Source: Sitta carolinensis (Eukaryota; Chordata; Aves; Passeriformes; Sittidae). Taken from it: 64,000 bases of DNA. The stretch is taken from the NCBI GenBank assembly GCA_032173965.1, contig CM063312.1, forward strand, positions 186,001 through 250,000, given 5' to 3'. Below, in pieces: positions 23,901-35,300 of this stretch. How positions within the stretch are numbered: the stretch's first letter is position 1; every line of letters begins with the position of its first letter. The translations under genes were made by a program, and so were the position numbers. The notes beneath the pieces are model-generated. The model searched no databases. It had not been told where the DNA came from and was given only the letters and a program-made list of their open reading frames with translations.

Positions 23901-26851
23901 CCCGCCAATAGTGGAAATTGGGCAATTAGGCAATAAAAAAATTTTGACCAATTCCTTTGCCCCAAATTTTTTAAAATTAAATTTTAAAAAAAGGTCCCTT
24001 TCCCTTTCCAAATTTCCCTGTTGCTAAACCCAAATTTCTTGGAAATGTATATTTTCTCCCGGGTCCCAAACCGATTTTTAAGAACGAAAAGAGTTGCCCC
24101 CGTATCAACGGTAAAAAACTTTTTTTTTTTTTTCCCTCCACTTCTAAAATTACCCTTTGAATCCCTTCAGTCAGCTTTGATTCCGATAGTTGCCCAAAAC
24201 TAATGCTTGCGCGACCAAACTTGTGACTGTGCAGGGAAATTTTCCCCGCCGCTCCACCCCCATCCCCTCCAAATTTCCCCTCCCAGCTCTGTTTGGAAAA
24301 TTTCATTTTCCCCTGCCCCCATTTCCAGCAAAATGCACACGATTCGGGCCACCCCCTTGTTTTAAATTCCTGGTTTTTGGAATTCCCCGCCCCCGGGTTC
24401 AAAATCCAAATCCCTGGTTTTGAAAACCTAACCCCTTCCCCCGTCCCTCACCTCGTCCCCCCCACCTGGCCACTTTCCCCCCGTTCCCCCTCGACTGCAG
24501 TTGAAACACCGCTAAAATATTAGCTTGCTTCTTTGGGTGATTCCTTCTCTCTGTTAATTAAAACACTTTCCAAGCTAAAAATCAAGCATTTATCCAAATT
24601 CTTACTATCTTTTTCCCTCTAGCTTTTGCAACCTTCCGAATGTCCCCTGGAAATGGGGCCCCAAAAAAAAATAATTTTCCAAATTGGGAACTTCCCAACC
24701 ATCCTCTTCTATACTAAAATTATGAATTTCTGAGCCACCCTTTTAAAACTTCCCGAAAGCCGAGGAAAACTCCCTTTCCTCTCCTGCCTTAAAGGGGTAA
24801 AAATTTTTACCAGTTTTTTAGTTTTTTTGGGATTCCCCGCCAATCCCTTCCAGCAAAAAATTCCCCGATAAAACTTTAATCGCCTCGCCTTCCCCAACGG
24901 GTTTAAAGGGGCCCACCCCCGGGTCTTCCAAGGGGGCTAAAATTTAGCCACGGTACCCCGCTTCCAAAAGGGACTCTACCTTCCCTACTCTTTTTTTTGA
25001 AACCTTCAAAACCATTTCTTCTCAGTGGGAAATCATAATGGTCCCCAAAAAAACCTCAATCAAATTTCCCTCTGGGCTTTTTCTAATGACCATTTTTACT
25101 ACTCTAGCAAAACCCCTTTTGGGAAACCTCTCATAAATTTTTCCCGCGGGTTTTTTTCAAAAGCAAATCTCCTGGGGGAAAAGGGAACTTTCACATACCT
25201 CTTTCCCCCTGGGGTCCCACGTTTCCCTCAAAGACAATCAGACGATTCAGCCCTGATTTCTCCTTCCCTGTCTATCCTTGCACCCAAAGGGATTTTTGTA
25301 TACCCCGGGGAGGAGAGGGGAAGGAGTTTGGTCTCAAATGCTGATGAAACGAGTTCTACAGGCACCCCCAATCTCTGATCCCTCCCCGCCCCTCGTCCCC
25401 TTTCCTCTTCATCACTTCGCTAATTCCCTTGGGATCGTTTTGGGGGGGCAGGCGGCCCCTGGGAGCTCTAACAAAGACAAATCTTCCTCTGGCCGAGAAC
25501 CTAGCAAGCATTTACCACATCCAGACCCCCCCTTTTGCATTCCTGCATTTCTGAGTATTTTTGTTTCAATCCATATCCCGCACCCCCGTTGCCATTCAGT
25601 TTTCGTTTTAAACCTAAAACAAGCAAATAAGGATCTCATCCCTTTTTTTCCTGCTCCCCACAACCTTTAAAAGGGAATTACAGCATAATCTATGCTTCCA
25701 TTTACGGGGCCATAACCTCACCGTTTTTCATACTGAGCCACCAACATTACAGAAATAAAATCATTTTATCTTTACTTAGTTCTTGGAAAAACCCTTATTT
25801 TTCCCAAAACCGTTTCAACACCACCCAAGGGAGTATTTTCGGGTATTTTACTTTTAGCCCGGGCCAGACCCTTTAAAAATTTTAAAAAGGGAAACATATT
25901 TTCCCCGACAAACCCAACTCACAACAAATACTTCCCTATCCCTGAAAAACAACAACTCAGCAACAGATCTTAATAACCAATAACAGCACAATAGCACACA
26001 AAACACACGTAACACACAATAAAAACCACATTAAAAACAGCAACAACACAACAAATTTTAAACCCTACCCCCCAAAAAATAACCAACCAACCAACTGCCA
26101 ACTTCTCACGCCGCGAGGGCAAGTGCCCAACCCCACGGGCTTTCCCGCATTTCGGTCGGCCCTAGGGTTCCACCTGACGTCCTTAACCCAACCCGCGAGG
26201 GTCCGTCCCCCCCGTCTTATGGGGTTTTCCCCAAACCAAAAAAAAAAAAGCACCTTTTGGGGTTACCTTCGCAGTTGTCCTCAGGGGCAGGGTCGGGGAA
26301 AGAACCCCCATAGCCCCCGAGAAATTCCCGGTGCCGGCCGGAGCAGATCGAGCCGAACCCCCCACCGCCTTCGGAGTCCGCCGCGGTCGCCAAAAACGTT
26401 GCCCGAAAAAGAAATTAAAGACACATAACAACCGAAGCCTTTATTGCGGTGCTTTATGGGCCCGGGGGGCAAAGGGACCTTTCCCAAAGCCAAGCCCATT
26501 TTCAAAAAATTTTCCAGGTTTTTTATACTTTCCCCCACCATCCCCATCCCACCATACATTGTTTTTCTTTATTAAGCGAATTTTTCTTAGATCAGGTGCA
26601 TTTTTTTTTTCTACTTTAAGCAAATCCTTCTTAGATCCGGTTATTGTTTTCTCATTCATCAACCTTCTTATATCATGTTTTATCTACAAAGTCTTTATCC
26701 CTTTTTCTAAAGACAGTGGGGTTTTGTTACTTATTTTACGCCTTGAACTCAAACACTCAGCAAAAGGTTTCTAACGCATCGACTACCCCGATTCAAACCC
26801 TTAGCAAACTACTACTACTTTTTTTTTTCAGTTTTTTTTCAAAAAGCTGAC
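17941..26851 (-). pseudogene. Corrupted duplicate of the provirus at 43679-52506
   Basis: Block by block this follows the clean provirus: env tail at about 18200-18500, env to about 20560, integrase/RNase H to about 22800, reverse transcriptase/protease to about 24130, gag to about 25930, leader and primer site near 26384, 5' LTR 26398-26851. Homopolymer runs are inflated, bases are dropped, and frames break every few tens of codons. The first about 190 bases of the 3' LTR are missing at the left end. The error pattern is that of unpolished consensus rather than mutational decay, so no gene should be called from it. Confidence 0.85.
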
Positions 26852-28469
26852 TGCAATCAGCGCCAACCCCGGGGGACTTGAAGCAAGGGAAAAAGATAAG
26901 GACCCGGGGGCTTCCTGTTTTGCAACAGCCCCAGGTGGTTTTTGGAGCTGGGGCCCAGGACCCTCAGGCACTGAGAGAGTGTTAAAAAACTTCTCAAGAA
27001 CTTGAATTTAAAACTCCAAAGATTCTGTAAATATTAATGGGCCCCCCACTGGGGGACAAAACTGAAAAAGGGGTTCCCCAGGCCCCGGTAGAGCAGAACA
27101 CTGGAGCATGTAAAAGGGGGGACAAAAAAGGGGAAAGGTGCTGAGAGCCAAACAAATGGATGCATTTGGGGAATGCCAAGGGCCAAAGGGGCTAAACCCC
27201 AGCCCCCTGCAAGGCAGATCCTGCCCTTTCCCCGTGCTCGGGGGCTCTGCCCTTGGGGGGCACAAGAGCAGGCGGGACCCAGGACATTTGTGCAGCGCAC
27301 CTCTGGTCCACCCCTCGGAGCCATGGCTGCTGACCCCCCTTGCCCGGGCTGATTTTTGGCTGTGCCCCTCCATCCTGCTGCGGGCCAGGGCCTTTCGGCC
27401 AGGGGCCAGCCCTGTGCGGCCCGTGCGGGCCCTGAGGCTGGCAGAGCCCGGGCAGGGGCTGTCTGTGCAGCCCCACAGGGGCGTGCAGGACTGGAAGGCT
27501 CCCCCAGCGGGAGGCCATGGGCACAGACCCCCCGGGGCTGCTCGGGGCCCCCGGGCAGGGGGCCGTTCCCAGCCGCACGCTCCGGCTGGGCTGGGCCTGC
27601 ACGGGGGCTGTGGCACCAGGGCTGGGCCCCACACGGGGGCACAAGGGGCCAGGGACCGCTCCCGGGGCTGCCAGCAAGCCGGGCACACACAGCAATTGCG
27701 GGCACTTGCCTGCCTGGGCAGGCGGGCTGTGCCACAGCAGAGCTCGCCCCTTCGCTGCAGAAAAACCCAAAGACCCCAAAGAGCCCCGGGGGCTGTGGGG
27801 GAGACCAAGGCTCAGCAGCACAGGCAGGGCTGCTGGGGAGGGCAGGCATTAAATTTGCAGCAAACACAGCTGGCGGGTCTCTCTCCCCTCAGCTGCTCTC
27901 ACAGAGACCCAATCCCGCCGTACCTCCGGGCATGGGGCCCTAAAAAGGGGCACGCCTTTTCATGGGCCACAGCTGATGTCTGCCGGGAAGGGGGAAACAT
28001 TTTTTTAATAATTGACATTTCATAACATACCAGCACTTTTTTACTATCTCGATTCCCCGAGCCTTTTAAAAAATGGCACATTTTTGTCACACAGAACAAG
28101 AATTTCCGGGATCACGGGTTCTTCCCCTGAGGCAGAAAAGAAAGTTGTTTTTTTCCCTCTTTTTTTTTCTACCAAACATTCAGTAAATATTTCAGGGCCC
28201 TCTTCCTGCACTTTTTCCACTCCCTTTTTTAAAGGGCCTATCAAGGACTCTCTTTTACAGCAGCGGGATTAGCCTTCCCCATTGCACACAGATTTCCACT
28301 GCAGCTGTTCTTTCCAATGCTTCCCCCTACTGATACCCCTTTGAGTTTCGGGCAGTTGCCAGTTTTTCAGAATTTTTATGCAACCCCTTATCAGCACTTT
28401 AGTTTTATTTTCATCTTTTGTATCACTTCTTCTTATTTCTTTGCATAAAATCCTTCCTGAGGGTTTTCC
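26852..28469. repeat. Corrupted duplicate of 52507-54204
   Basis: Collinear with the clean GC-rich repeat module and the AT-richer stretch after it. The long GC-rich open frames on both strands (27008-28025) are artefacts of composition. Confidence 0.75.
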
Positions 28470-28975
28470 GGGGGTTCAGTCGTTTCTGGCACCACTCCGA
28501 GCGGGGGGCAGCAGTTCTTTACTCTCCAGGGCCCCCATCCCTCATAATGGGGGGGGGGTTTTATCCTCTTTTAATGGGCAACTGTTAAAAACCGGGTGGG
28601 GCAGTTTTCTTTACTTTTCCATGGTCCCTTCCCCCATCCGGGAATATCTTTTTTTTAATGGCCATTGATCTCCCTGCAGGACGATAAAATACACCCCCCC
28701 CATTGGGAATGCCCGCCCGGGGGGGGGGGAGCCAAGCTTTCCTACCTGGATAAAAGCTGAAAATTTGGAACACCAAGGCAGCCATTTCCAGGGGGTTCCC
28801 CAAAGGGGAACACCAGCTCATCTAACCACCACTGGACCTTCAAGGGAAACGCACCCTTCTACGGGATCCCTGCTTCAACAAACCACATCGCCACCCGGAT
28901 GACTGCAGCCCCCACTGCTCAACGCTAAAAACACCCTGACCCCAGGTGTCAGGTTGTGTTTTACATTGTGTTTTT
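28470..28975 (+). mobile_element. Corrupted duplicate of the solo LTR at 54205-54730
   Basis: It contains recognisable GGGGGCAGCAGT, CCTCTTTTAATGGGCAACTG, GGATAAAAGCTGAAAA and CAGGTGTCAGGTTGTGTTTT blocks in the same order as the clean copy. Confidence 0.75.
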
Positions 28976-29139
28976 TTTTACTGTTGCTTTTCCCCTAAAT
29001 TTTCTTAGAAAAAAAGTGTTATTCTATTCCTACATCTTTGCCTAAGGGGCCCCTTAATTTCAAACTTATAATAATTCAGAGTGGGGAGGTTTAAAATCCC
29101 ATTCCAAGGGGGGCCCCGCTTCCCACAACCCCTTCTTTA

Positions 29140-30350
29140 AACCAGAATTTGTCTTTCCCCAAAAAATTTTTTTCCATTCAAACCCCTTGCCGGTGGAGAG
29201 GAGGGGGCTGTGAGGAAAAAAAACATTCTCCGGGACACACAGCAGGTGAGGAAAAAGTCACTCCCCCCTTTTCCCCCCCCCTTTTCCCCCCCCCACCCAC
29301 CCCAGGGCCCGGCGGGACAACCCCCTGCTAAAACCTGTCCGCTGGGACAGACGGGGGATCCCCTTTTCCCCTTGGCTGTGGCACGGGGCAAATCCCATCC
29401 TCCTTTCCTTCCCCCCACACGAGCGAATGGAGACCAGGGAGGTAAATCCCCACAGCAGAACCCATGGAAAGGCCTTTTTGAGCAGCTCCCAGGCAGAATC
29501 CAACCAGGGGGAAAACCCCCAGAACCCCACAGGGGGGGGGGGATCCAAAACCATCCCAGAGTGCTTGAGGAGAAAGACCCACCCTGTGCCGGGAAGGGGA
29601 CAGAGGTTCACCGGGGCCTAAGGGAGCCCATGGGGAGCTTCATGATGGGAACCCAAAAATGTTTGGGAAGGGGAAGAGCTTCACCGGGACTTCAACCTGC
29701 TCCGCCACCAGACATCCACACCGGGGAACAACCCCCCGACTGGGGGGATGGGGGGAAGACTTTCAGCCGGGAGGTCCCCCTGATCACCCACCACACATCC
29801 ACACGGGAAAACGGCCCCCCACAAGTTGGGGATGGGGGAAGACTTCACCCCGGAGGTCCGCCTATCCCCACCAAACATCCCACTGGGGAAAGGCATCCCC
29901 ATGTAGGGAATGGGGGGAAGGGGCTTCAGCCAAGGTCCCACTGATCATCCCCAAGATCCACACTGGCAAGGCCCCTACGGTGCTCTGAGGTGGGAAGAGG
30001 TTCCAGACCACTCCATCCCCTTCTACCCAGCGGATTCACAAGAGGAGAGGCCCTTCCGCTCCCCCGACTGCGGGAAGGCTTAAACGCAAGACCACCTCAC
30101 CGGGCCCACGCACCACCTGGGGAGAGGCCCTGAGAGTGTCCCCATGTGGGAAAAGCTTCTCCAGGAGCCCCTCACTTGCCCAAAAACACCAACAGACCCA
30201 CCATAGGGAAGCCCGGGGATCCCTGACGGGGGGAAGATTTTGTGTGCTGCCCAAATCCTTTCCCCGTGGGGGGACCCACATTGGGCAAGCCCGGGTGCCC
30301 CAAATTCCCAGTGACCCATTTGGGACACACCTGCCCATTATCCTTTTTGG
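29140..30350 (+). pseudogene. Corrupted duplicate of the C2H2 zinc-finger gene at 54971-55975
   Basis: It follows the clean zinc-finger gene in order, including the first exon, the donor-intron-acceptor layout and the finger region. Many finger cysteine codons are destroyed by dropped or inflated bases (for example TGTGGGG became TGGGGGG). The TGA after the sixth finger (GGCCCTGAGAGTGTCC, near 30130) is also present here, so it is unlikely to be an isolated error in the clean copy. Confidence 0.8.
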
Positions 30351-31479
30351 GTTTGCCCAAATTTTCTTCTGTTTTTATTTAAAACCCCCTTAAAAAACCC
30401 TTTTGAAATAGACTAAAATAAAAGGAATTAATCAAGAGTCTAAAGTCTCCCCAGTTCCAGGTTTTTTGAGGGACATTTAGTTGGGGCGTTTTCGGAAGAT
30501 TGTGGTTCTGATTTTAGGCATGTTTCCACCTCTTTGCTTTCCACAAGCCAAACGGTTTGGGTCGTCACCTCAGAAGCCCCCATCCCACTGAAAACAACTA
30601 ACCTACCCAAAAGGCTCAATCCCAGCCAAAAAGGGCGGTTGTCCCCCCTCCAAGAAACTCATCCCCCCCAAAAATTACTCCATTCACTCCCCCAGGGTAA
30701 CATGGATTGGGAAGAATTTGGGAGGGGGGATTCAAATTTGAGGGGTGGGCGGGGGGGAGTATTTTAATAGTTAAAAAACTTTCAAAATTATTGATTTTGC
30801 CCCATTCTTTTTCATCATCCCTTCTTTTCAGGGGCCACCTTCTCACGATGCTCTTTTGTCCTCCTTTTCTCCCCGCCTTTTTTTCCCTTCCCTTTCTCTC
30901 TCAGGATCTCCCTTGCCCGGGGGCACCCCAAACCAAAGACCCCCCCCCCCGATTTTTCCAAACCAGACTACAACCCCCCAGGGGATTAATTATGAAGGCG
31001 GGCCCAAATGTCACTGAAGGTCTTGCCCATTTGGGCTTTTGCTCCTTTTTTAAGAGTTTTGCCTTCAAGGGCAGGCCCACTTTCATTGCTGGCAGCGGGA
31101 ATTTCCAAGCCTGTCCGTTGTGCCAGGTTTGTCAGAGGGCTTTCCCCCGAGGCCCCCGGGGTGCTGCTCCTGCCAGGGCCTGCCAAGGACTGTCAGGGCA
31201 GGGCACAAGGCCCTGAGGCCCCTCGGGAACCCAGCACCAGTGGCACACGGGGGGCCCCAAGGACCCAGGACCTGTGACACCAAGGGGTGCCAGGAAACCC
31301 AAAAAAAGGGCATTGTACACTGGGGGCCAAGGGAATCAGGGAACCATTGGACAATCTGGGGCTTCAGGGAAAACCTGGGGACCCCGATTTGGGCTGGAGT
31401 GTTGATCTCGGGGGGCTGGAAGGCTCGCAAGGGCCCGGGCCCGGCTGGACCCAGGCCCAAACCCCAAACAAGGTGGGGT
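30351..31479. other. Corrupted duplicate of 56200-57340
   Basis: Collinear with the zinc-finger 3' flank and a short minisatellite stretch. No gene is called. Confidence 0.7.
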
Positions 31480-31960
31480 TTAAAAAAAGTCCCCAGTGCC
31501 GGCTCCGCACTTGGGCCACAAAAAACCCCGCATGGCTACACTGGGACAGAGTGGCGGAGAGCAGCCAGGAAAAGGGGGACCTGGGGACGATGGACAGCAG
31601 GTGGCCATGAGCCAGCAGGGGGCCAGGTGGCCCAGAGGGCCCAAATGGCTCCGGGGCGGGGTGGGAACAGGGGGCGCAGGAGCAGGGCAGGGAATCTCCC
31701 CTTGCTGGGCTTTTGGTTTGGGGCAGCACCTCGAGTGTGTGTCCATTCTGGACCCCCAATTTGGGAAGGCCATGGGGGGGCTGGAGCATGTCCAAGAAGG
31801 CACCAAGGCTGGGGAGGGGTGCTGTGAGGAGTGGCGGGGGACTGGGCTTGTTTTCCCCCTGGAAAGGGGGCTCGGGGCACACAAGGGGTGTCGGCCAGGT
31901 TGGACTTGATGATCTCCAAGGTCTTTTGCAACCGGGCGAGTCGGGATTCCTAAAACCCAA
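31480..31960 (+). mobile_element. Corrupted duplicate of the CR1 fragment at 57340-57880
   Basis: It matches the clean CR1 landmarks, including the 3' terminal GTTGGACTTGATGATCTCCA and AAGGTCTTTTGCAACC. Confidence 0.75.
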
Positions 31961-32390
31961 CCTTGGGTTTGCGGATGACCCGGGCCTCCTCGCAAAGGTC
32001 ACACCCCGGGTCCCTCAGCTTCCCTCCAGTCCCCAAACCCCATGCGTCAGTGCTCGAGCCTCTCCAGCCCTCTCAGGCCCACAAAAGGAGCCCCCACGGG
32101 CAACACAGCACCCAGATGTGCCCCCCTGCCTGGGTCCCTCTGGCACCAGCAGCACCAGGCATCGGAGCCTGCAAAAAATTCCTGCAGCACTTGTGGGATG
32201 TCCTGCCCCCCAAGGGGATTTTCCCATGGTGCCAGGGAGGAAGTGAACGGGGGAGTGGGCCAAGAGGAGAGGGCAAACAGGCAGGGGCGGGGGCAGGGCA
32301 GGGAACAGGGTGGGCAATGGAAGCAACGTCCGGGAAAGAGTAAAAAGCAAAGTGAATAAAAGGGAAATCTCAGGGCAGTTTGGGGTGGCT
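31961..32390. other. Corrupted duplicate of 57890-58345
   Basis: Matches the clean sequence up to CTCAGGGCAGTTTGGGGTGGCT and then diverges completely. This is the right end of the detectable duplication. Confidence 0.7.
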
Positions 32391-35300
32391 CCCTGTGTCT
32401 CGGGCGGGCCAACCGCAGCGCCCCGTGGAGTGACCCCCTAATGAAAAGCGGGCCCCTAAAGAGAAAGGGAGCATTGCAAAATAGCAAAGGCCCCGACCCC
32501 CTAAAAAGGGAAAAACATTTTTTGGTTACGGCAAGGAAAAAGGGCCCACATTCTTTGAGGTTTTTTATGTAATCTTTTGGAACCCATTGGTTTTTGTAAC
32601 CCCCCACACCCACCTATAAAACCCTATAAAAACCTCTGATTTTTCCCCCGATTTTGGGAAAATTTCTCTCACTGGTCCCCTTTGCTGGCTGTTTGCAAAA
32701 ATTTTACCCCCTGGGATGGCCACACGAGTCCCTCATCCTCTCTCCCGGGGCCGGCTGAAAGGGGGTTTTGCCTTGCGGGATCACAGAGCTGAAATCACTA
32801 GCGAACTCACGGGCTAAATCGCTATAGCCCCCGGGGCTACACCCTGCTAAGGCACCCCCGGGCAGCCGGGGGAAAAAGCCGCTGGCTCCCTGGAAGCTTC
32901 TCTGAGGAGATACCTCCTGGGGTAGCCCCGGGCATCCTCCCCTGATACCTCCGGGCCCCTTCCTGCGCCGATTTTAATCATCTGGATATTTCCACCAAAG
33001 CAAGCGCACCTGTTTGAACAGGGTTCAGTATAAATTCACATGACCCACAGACCCACACCTCCTGCTCCCCCTTTTCCCCCCCACCTCCACCCTCTTGCAT
33101 TTTTTTTGCCACACCTCGGGGCAGTTGGGGGGGGGGGATTTCTGCAGTGGAGATGGTCTTTTGATGAATTAAAGACGTTTACCTCAGTGCTGCTCATGAC
33201 CTGTGCTTCGGGGCACCAGTGGGGGTTTGGGGCTTTTCCCTGGGCATTTTTGTTCTTCCCAAAAATAAGAGCTTGTTTCTCGGGCCCAAACCCACACGGG
33301 TCTGCTTTATTGAGTAGTCGCTTTTCCAGGCCTGAGCTTCTTTTTTTTCTAAGCTCTTTTTTTCCTTTGGGGTTTTAGGTTTCTGAAGTTTGTTTTCACA
33401 GCTTGAAAAAAAAACACGGGTTTTATAAACACCCTGGATTCACACAGCCCCTGTATGCTATGCCCATTTTGGAGTCACACATCCCCCCAAAAATGTCTGA
33501 CGAGGGTGACGGAGGGGCTGTGAGTAAAAGAATAAAATGCTGGAAAAACAACGGGAGGAAGGGGGAGTGACGGGGATCCCCGGGGAGTGACGGGAAGAAA
33601 GGCCAGGCCCGGGGCTGGGTGATGGGGGGGCCTCGGGGTGCGCAGGGAGCGCTGTGACCCTGCGGGCTGCTGGAACCAAGGGACATTGGGACCCTGTGTG
33701 CCCCCCCCCGTGGGGTGTTTGGGGAGTCCTGGGGTCCCGGGGCAGCAGAGCAGAGCCCCTGGCTCAGGAGCAGCAGCCCCCCAGGACACCTTCGGGCAGG
33801 GGGCGGGGGATGGATGCCCAGGGGGAGGGGAAAACCCCGGGGCCAAGCCCCAAGGTGGCACCGGCTGAGGGCGGGCAGGAGGGGAGGCGGGGGCTGGGAT
33901 GGTGCTGGGGCTGCCCAGAACTGTGCCGGGGCTGGGACATCACGGGGGCTGTGTGACTCACACCCAACTGAGGGAGGGCAGGAAGATTCCCCACCTTTGA
34001 AAGATTCAGGGGAAAAAGAAGAATGGCCTGAAGCCCCCCCAACCCAAAAAACCATGAAGGGCCAGGCACCCAACACGCAGGACAGTGAGGGGCGATTTTG
34101 GGCCACAGGGTGAGGGCTGCTGCCCGGGCCCCCCCAACCCATCCCATCCCATCCCTCCCATCCCTCCCACCCACCCCAAACCCCACCCACCCCCCACCCA
34201 CCCTCCCATCCCTCCCACTGTCACATCCCAGGGACAGGAACAGAGGGGCCGGGGGCTCCCCCAAGGGGCCCGTGCTCCATCCCGGGCCATCCCGGTGCTC
34301 TCCCGGGCCTGCAGAGTGCAGGGCGGGGCTGGTTCTCCGCCTCCCCACCCCCCTCACTCTGCGCGCTCGCCCCTTTGCCAGCTGCAGCCGGGACCGGGCA
34401 CAACAGCAAGAACCCACCCGGGCTGCTGGGCTTTATGGCCGGTACCGGGCCATCCTGACCTGGGCCCCAAGCACCCTCTTGAACTTTCAAGGGATATTGA
34501 GTCTTTTTTCCCCCTCCCTCCCCTTCTCTTGCAGTTTTTTGGGAGTCTCATAGGCACTCGACATAGAAAGGGGAACACCGGGTGACTGGGGGTGCAGCAA
34601 AGCCCACCCATCCCCATCGACCTGCTCGCCCCCTCAGCAGTGTTTTTTTTTCAAGGTTTTTTCGAGTGCAAGGAAGTAACAGTCTGTAGTCAGGGGGGTT
34701 TTTGGGCCCCACAGGGATCAGTGGTCCTCAACGAATCTGATGGGGCCCCCGCCTTTGAGGCCCCCAGTTGGGGGAAGGGCATTTTCGGAAAGGGGGGGTT
34801 GCTCCCTCTGATTTTGGGGCACCCCTGTCTTGGGGAACCCCCGGTTTGTCCCACCCCAATGAAAAGGCGGTTGCCACCTCTGACGGGGGCCCCCCCCCCC
34901 TTTTTAAACACCCCCGTGGTCTGACGGGGCAGGATTCCAGTTACCCAAAAGACACCTTCCCAAATGGCTGCAGGGGGCCAGCCCGAGCCCCCCCCCCGCA
35001 CGGGCCCACCCTCCACTCCCCCTGCACGCCAGGGCACCATGGCTCTTTCACCGGGGCACCCACAGCGCCCCAGCCGTGGTGCTGTGGCTAGACCCGACAC
35101 ACAGCTCTGGTCCCACAGAGCTGCAGCCATGAGTGGGACCATTGGGTCTCAGGAACGGGACTGAAGAAAGTCTTCCAGCACTGCTCAGTGGCTGGGGGAG
35201 GGCCCCTGCACAGAATTTACCCTGTGGGGACAACACAGATGTCTTTGGCCTGGCTGTGAGTTCGGGAAAGGGCCTTGCTCCCGGGAAGGCGCCTCTCAGC

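Noticed and set aside
27008..28025. GC-rich open frames of up to 295 codons in the corrupted block
   Set aside because: Open on both strands and several frames at once, in sequence with heavy errors, and matching a repeat in the clean copy.
33423..34190. A 255-codon minus-strand frame rich in Gly and Trp at its start
   Set aside because: The start is the translation of the (CCCAT)n simple repeat; the rest has no recognisable domain.
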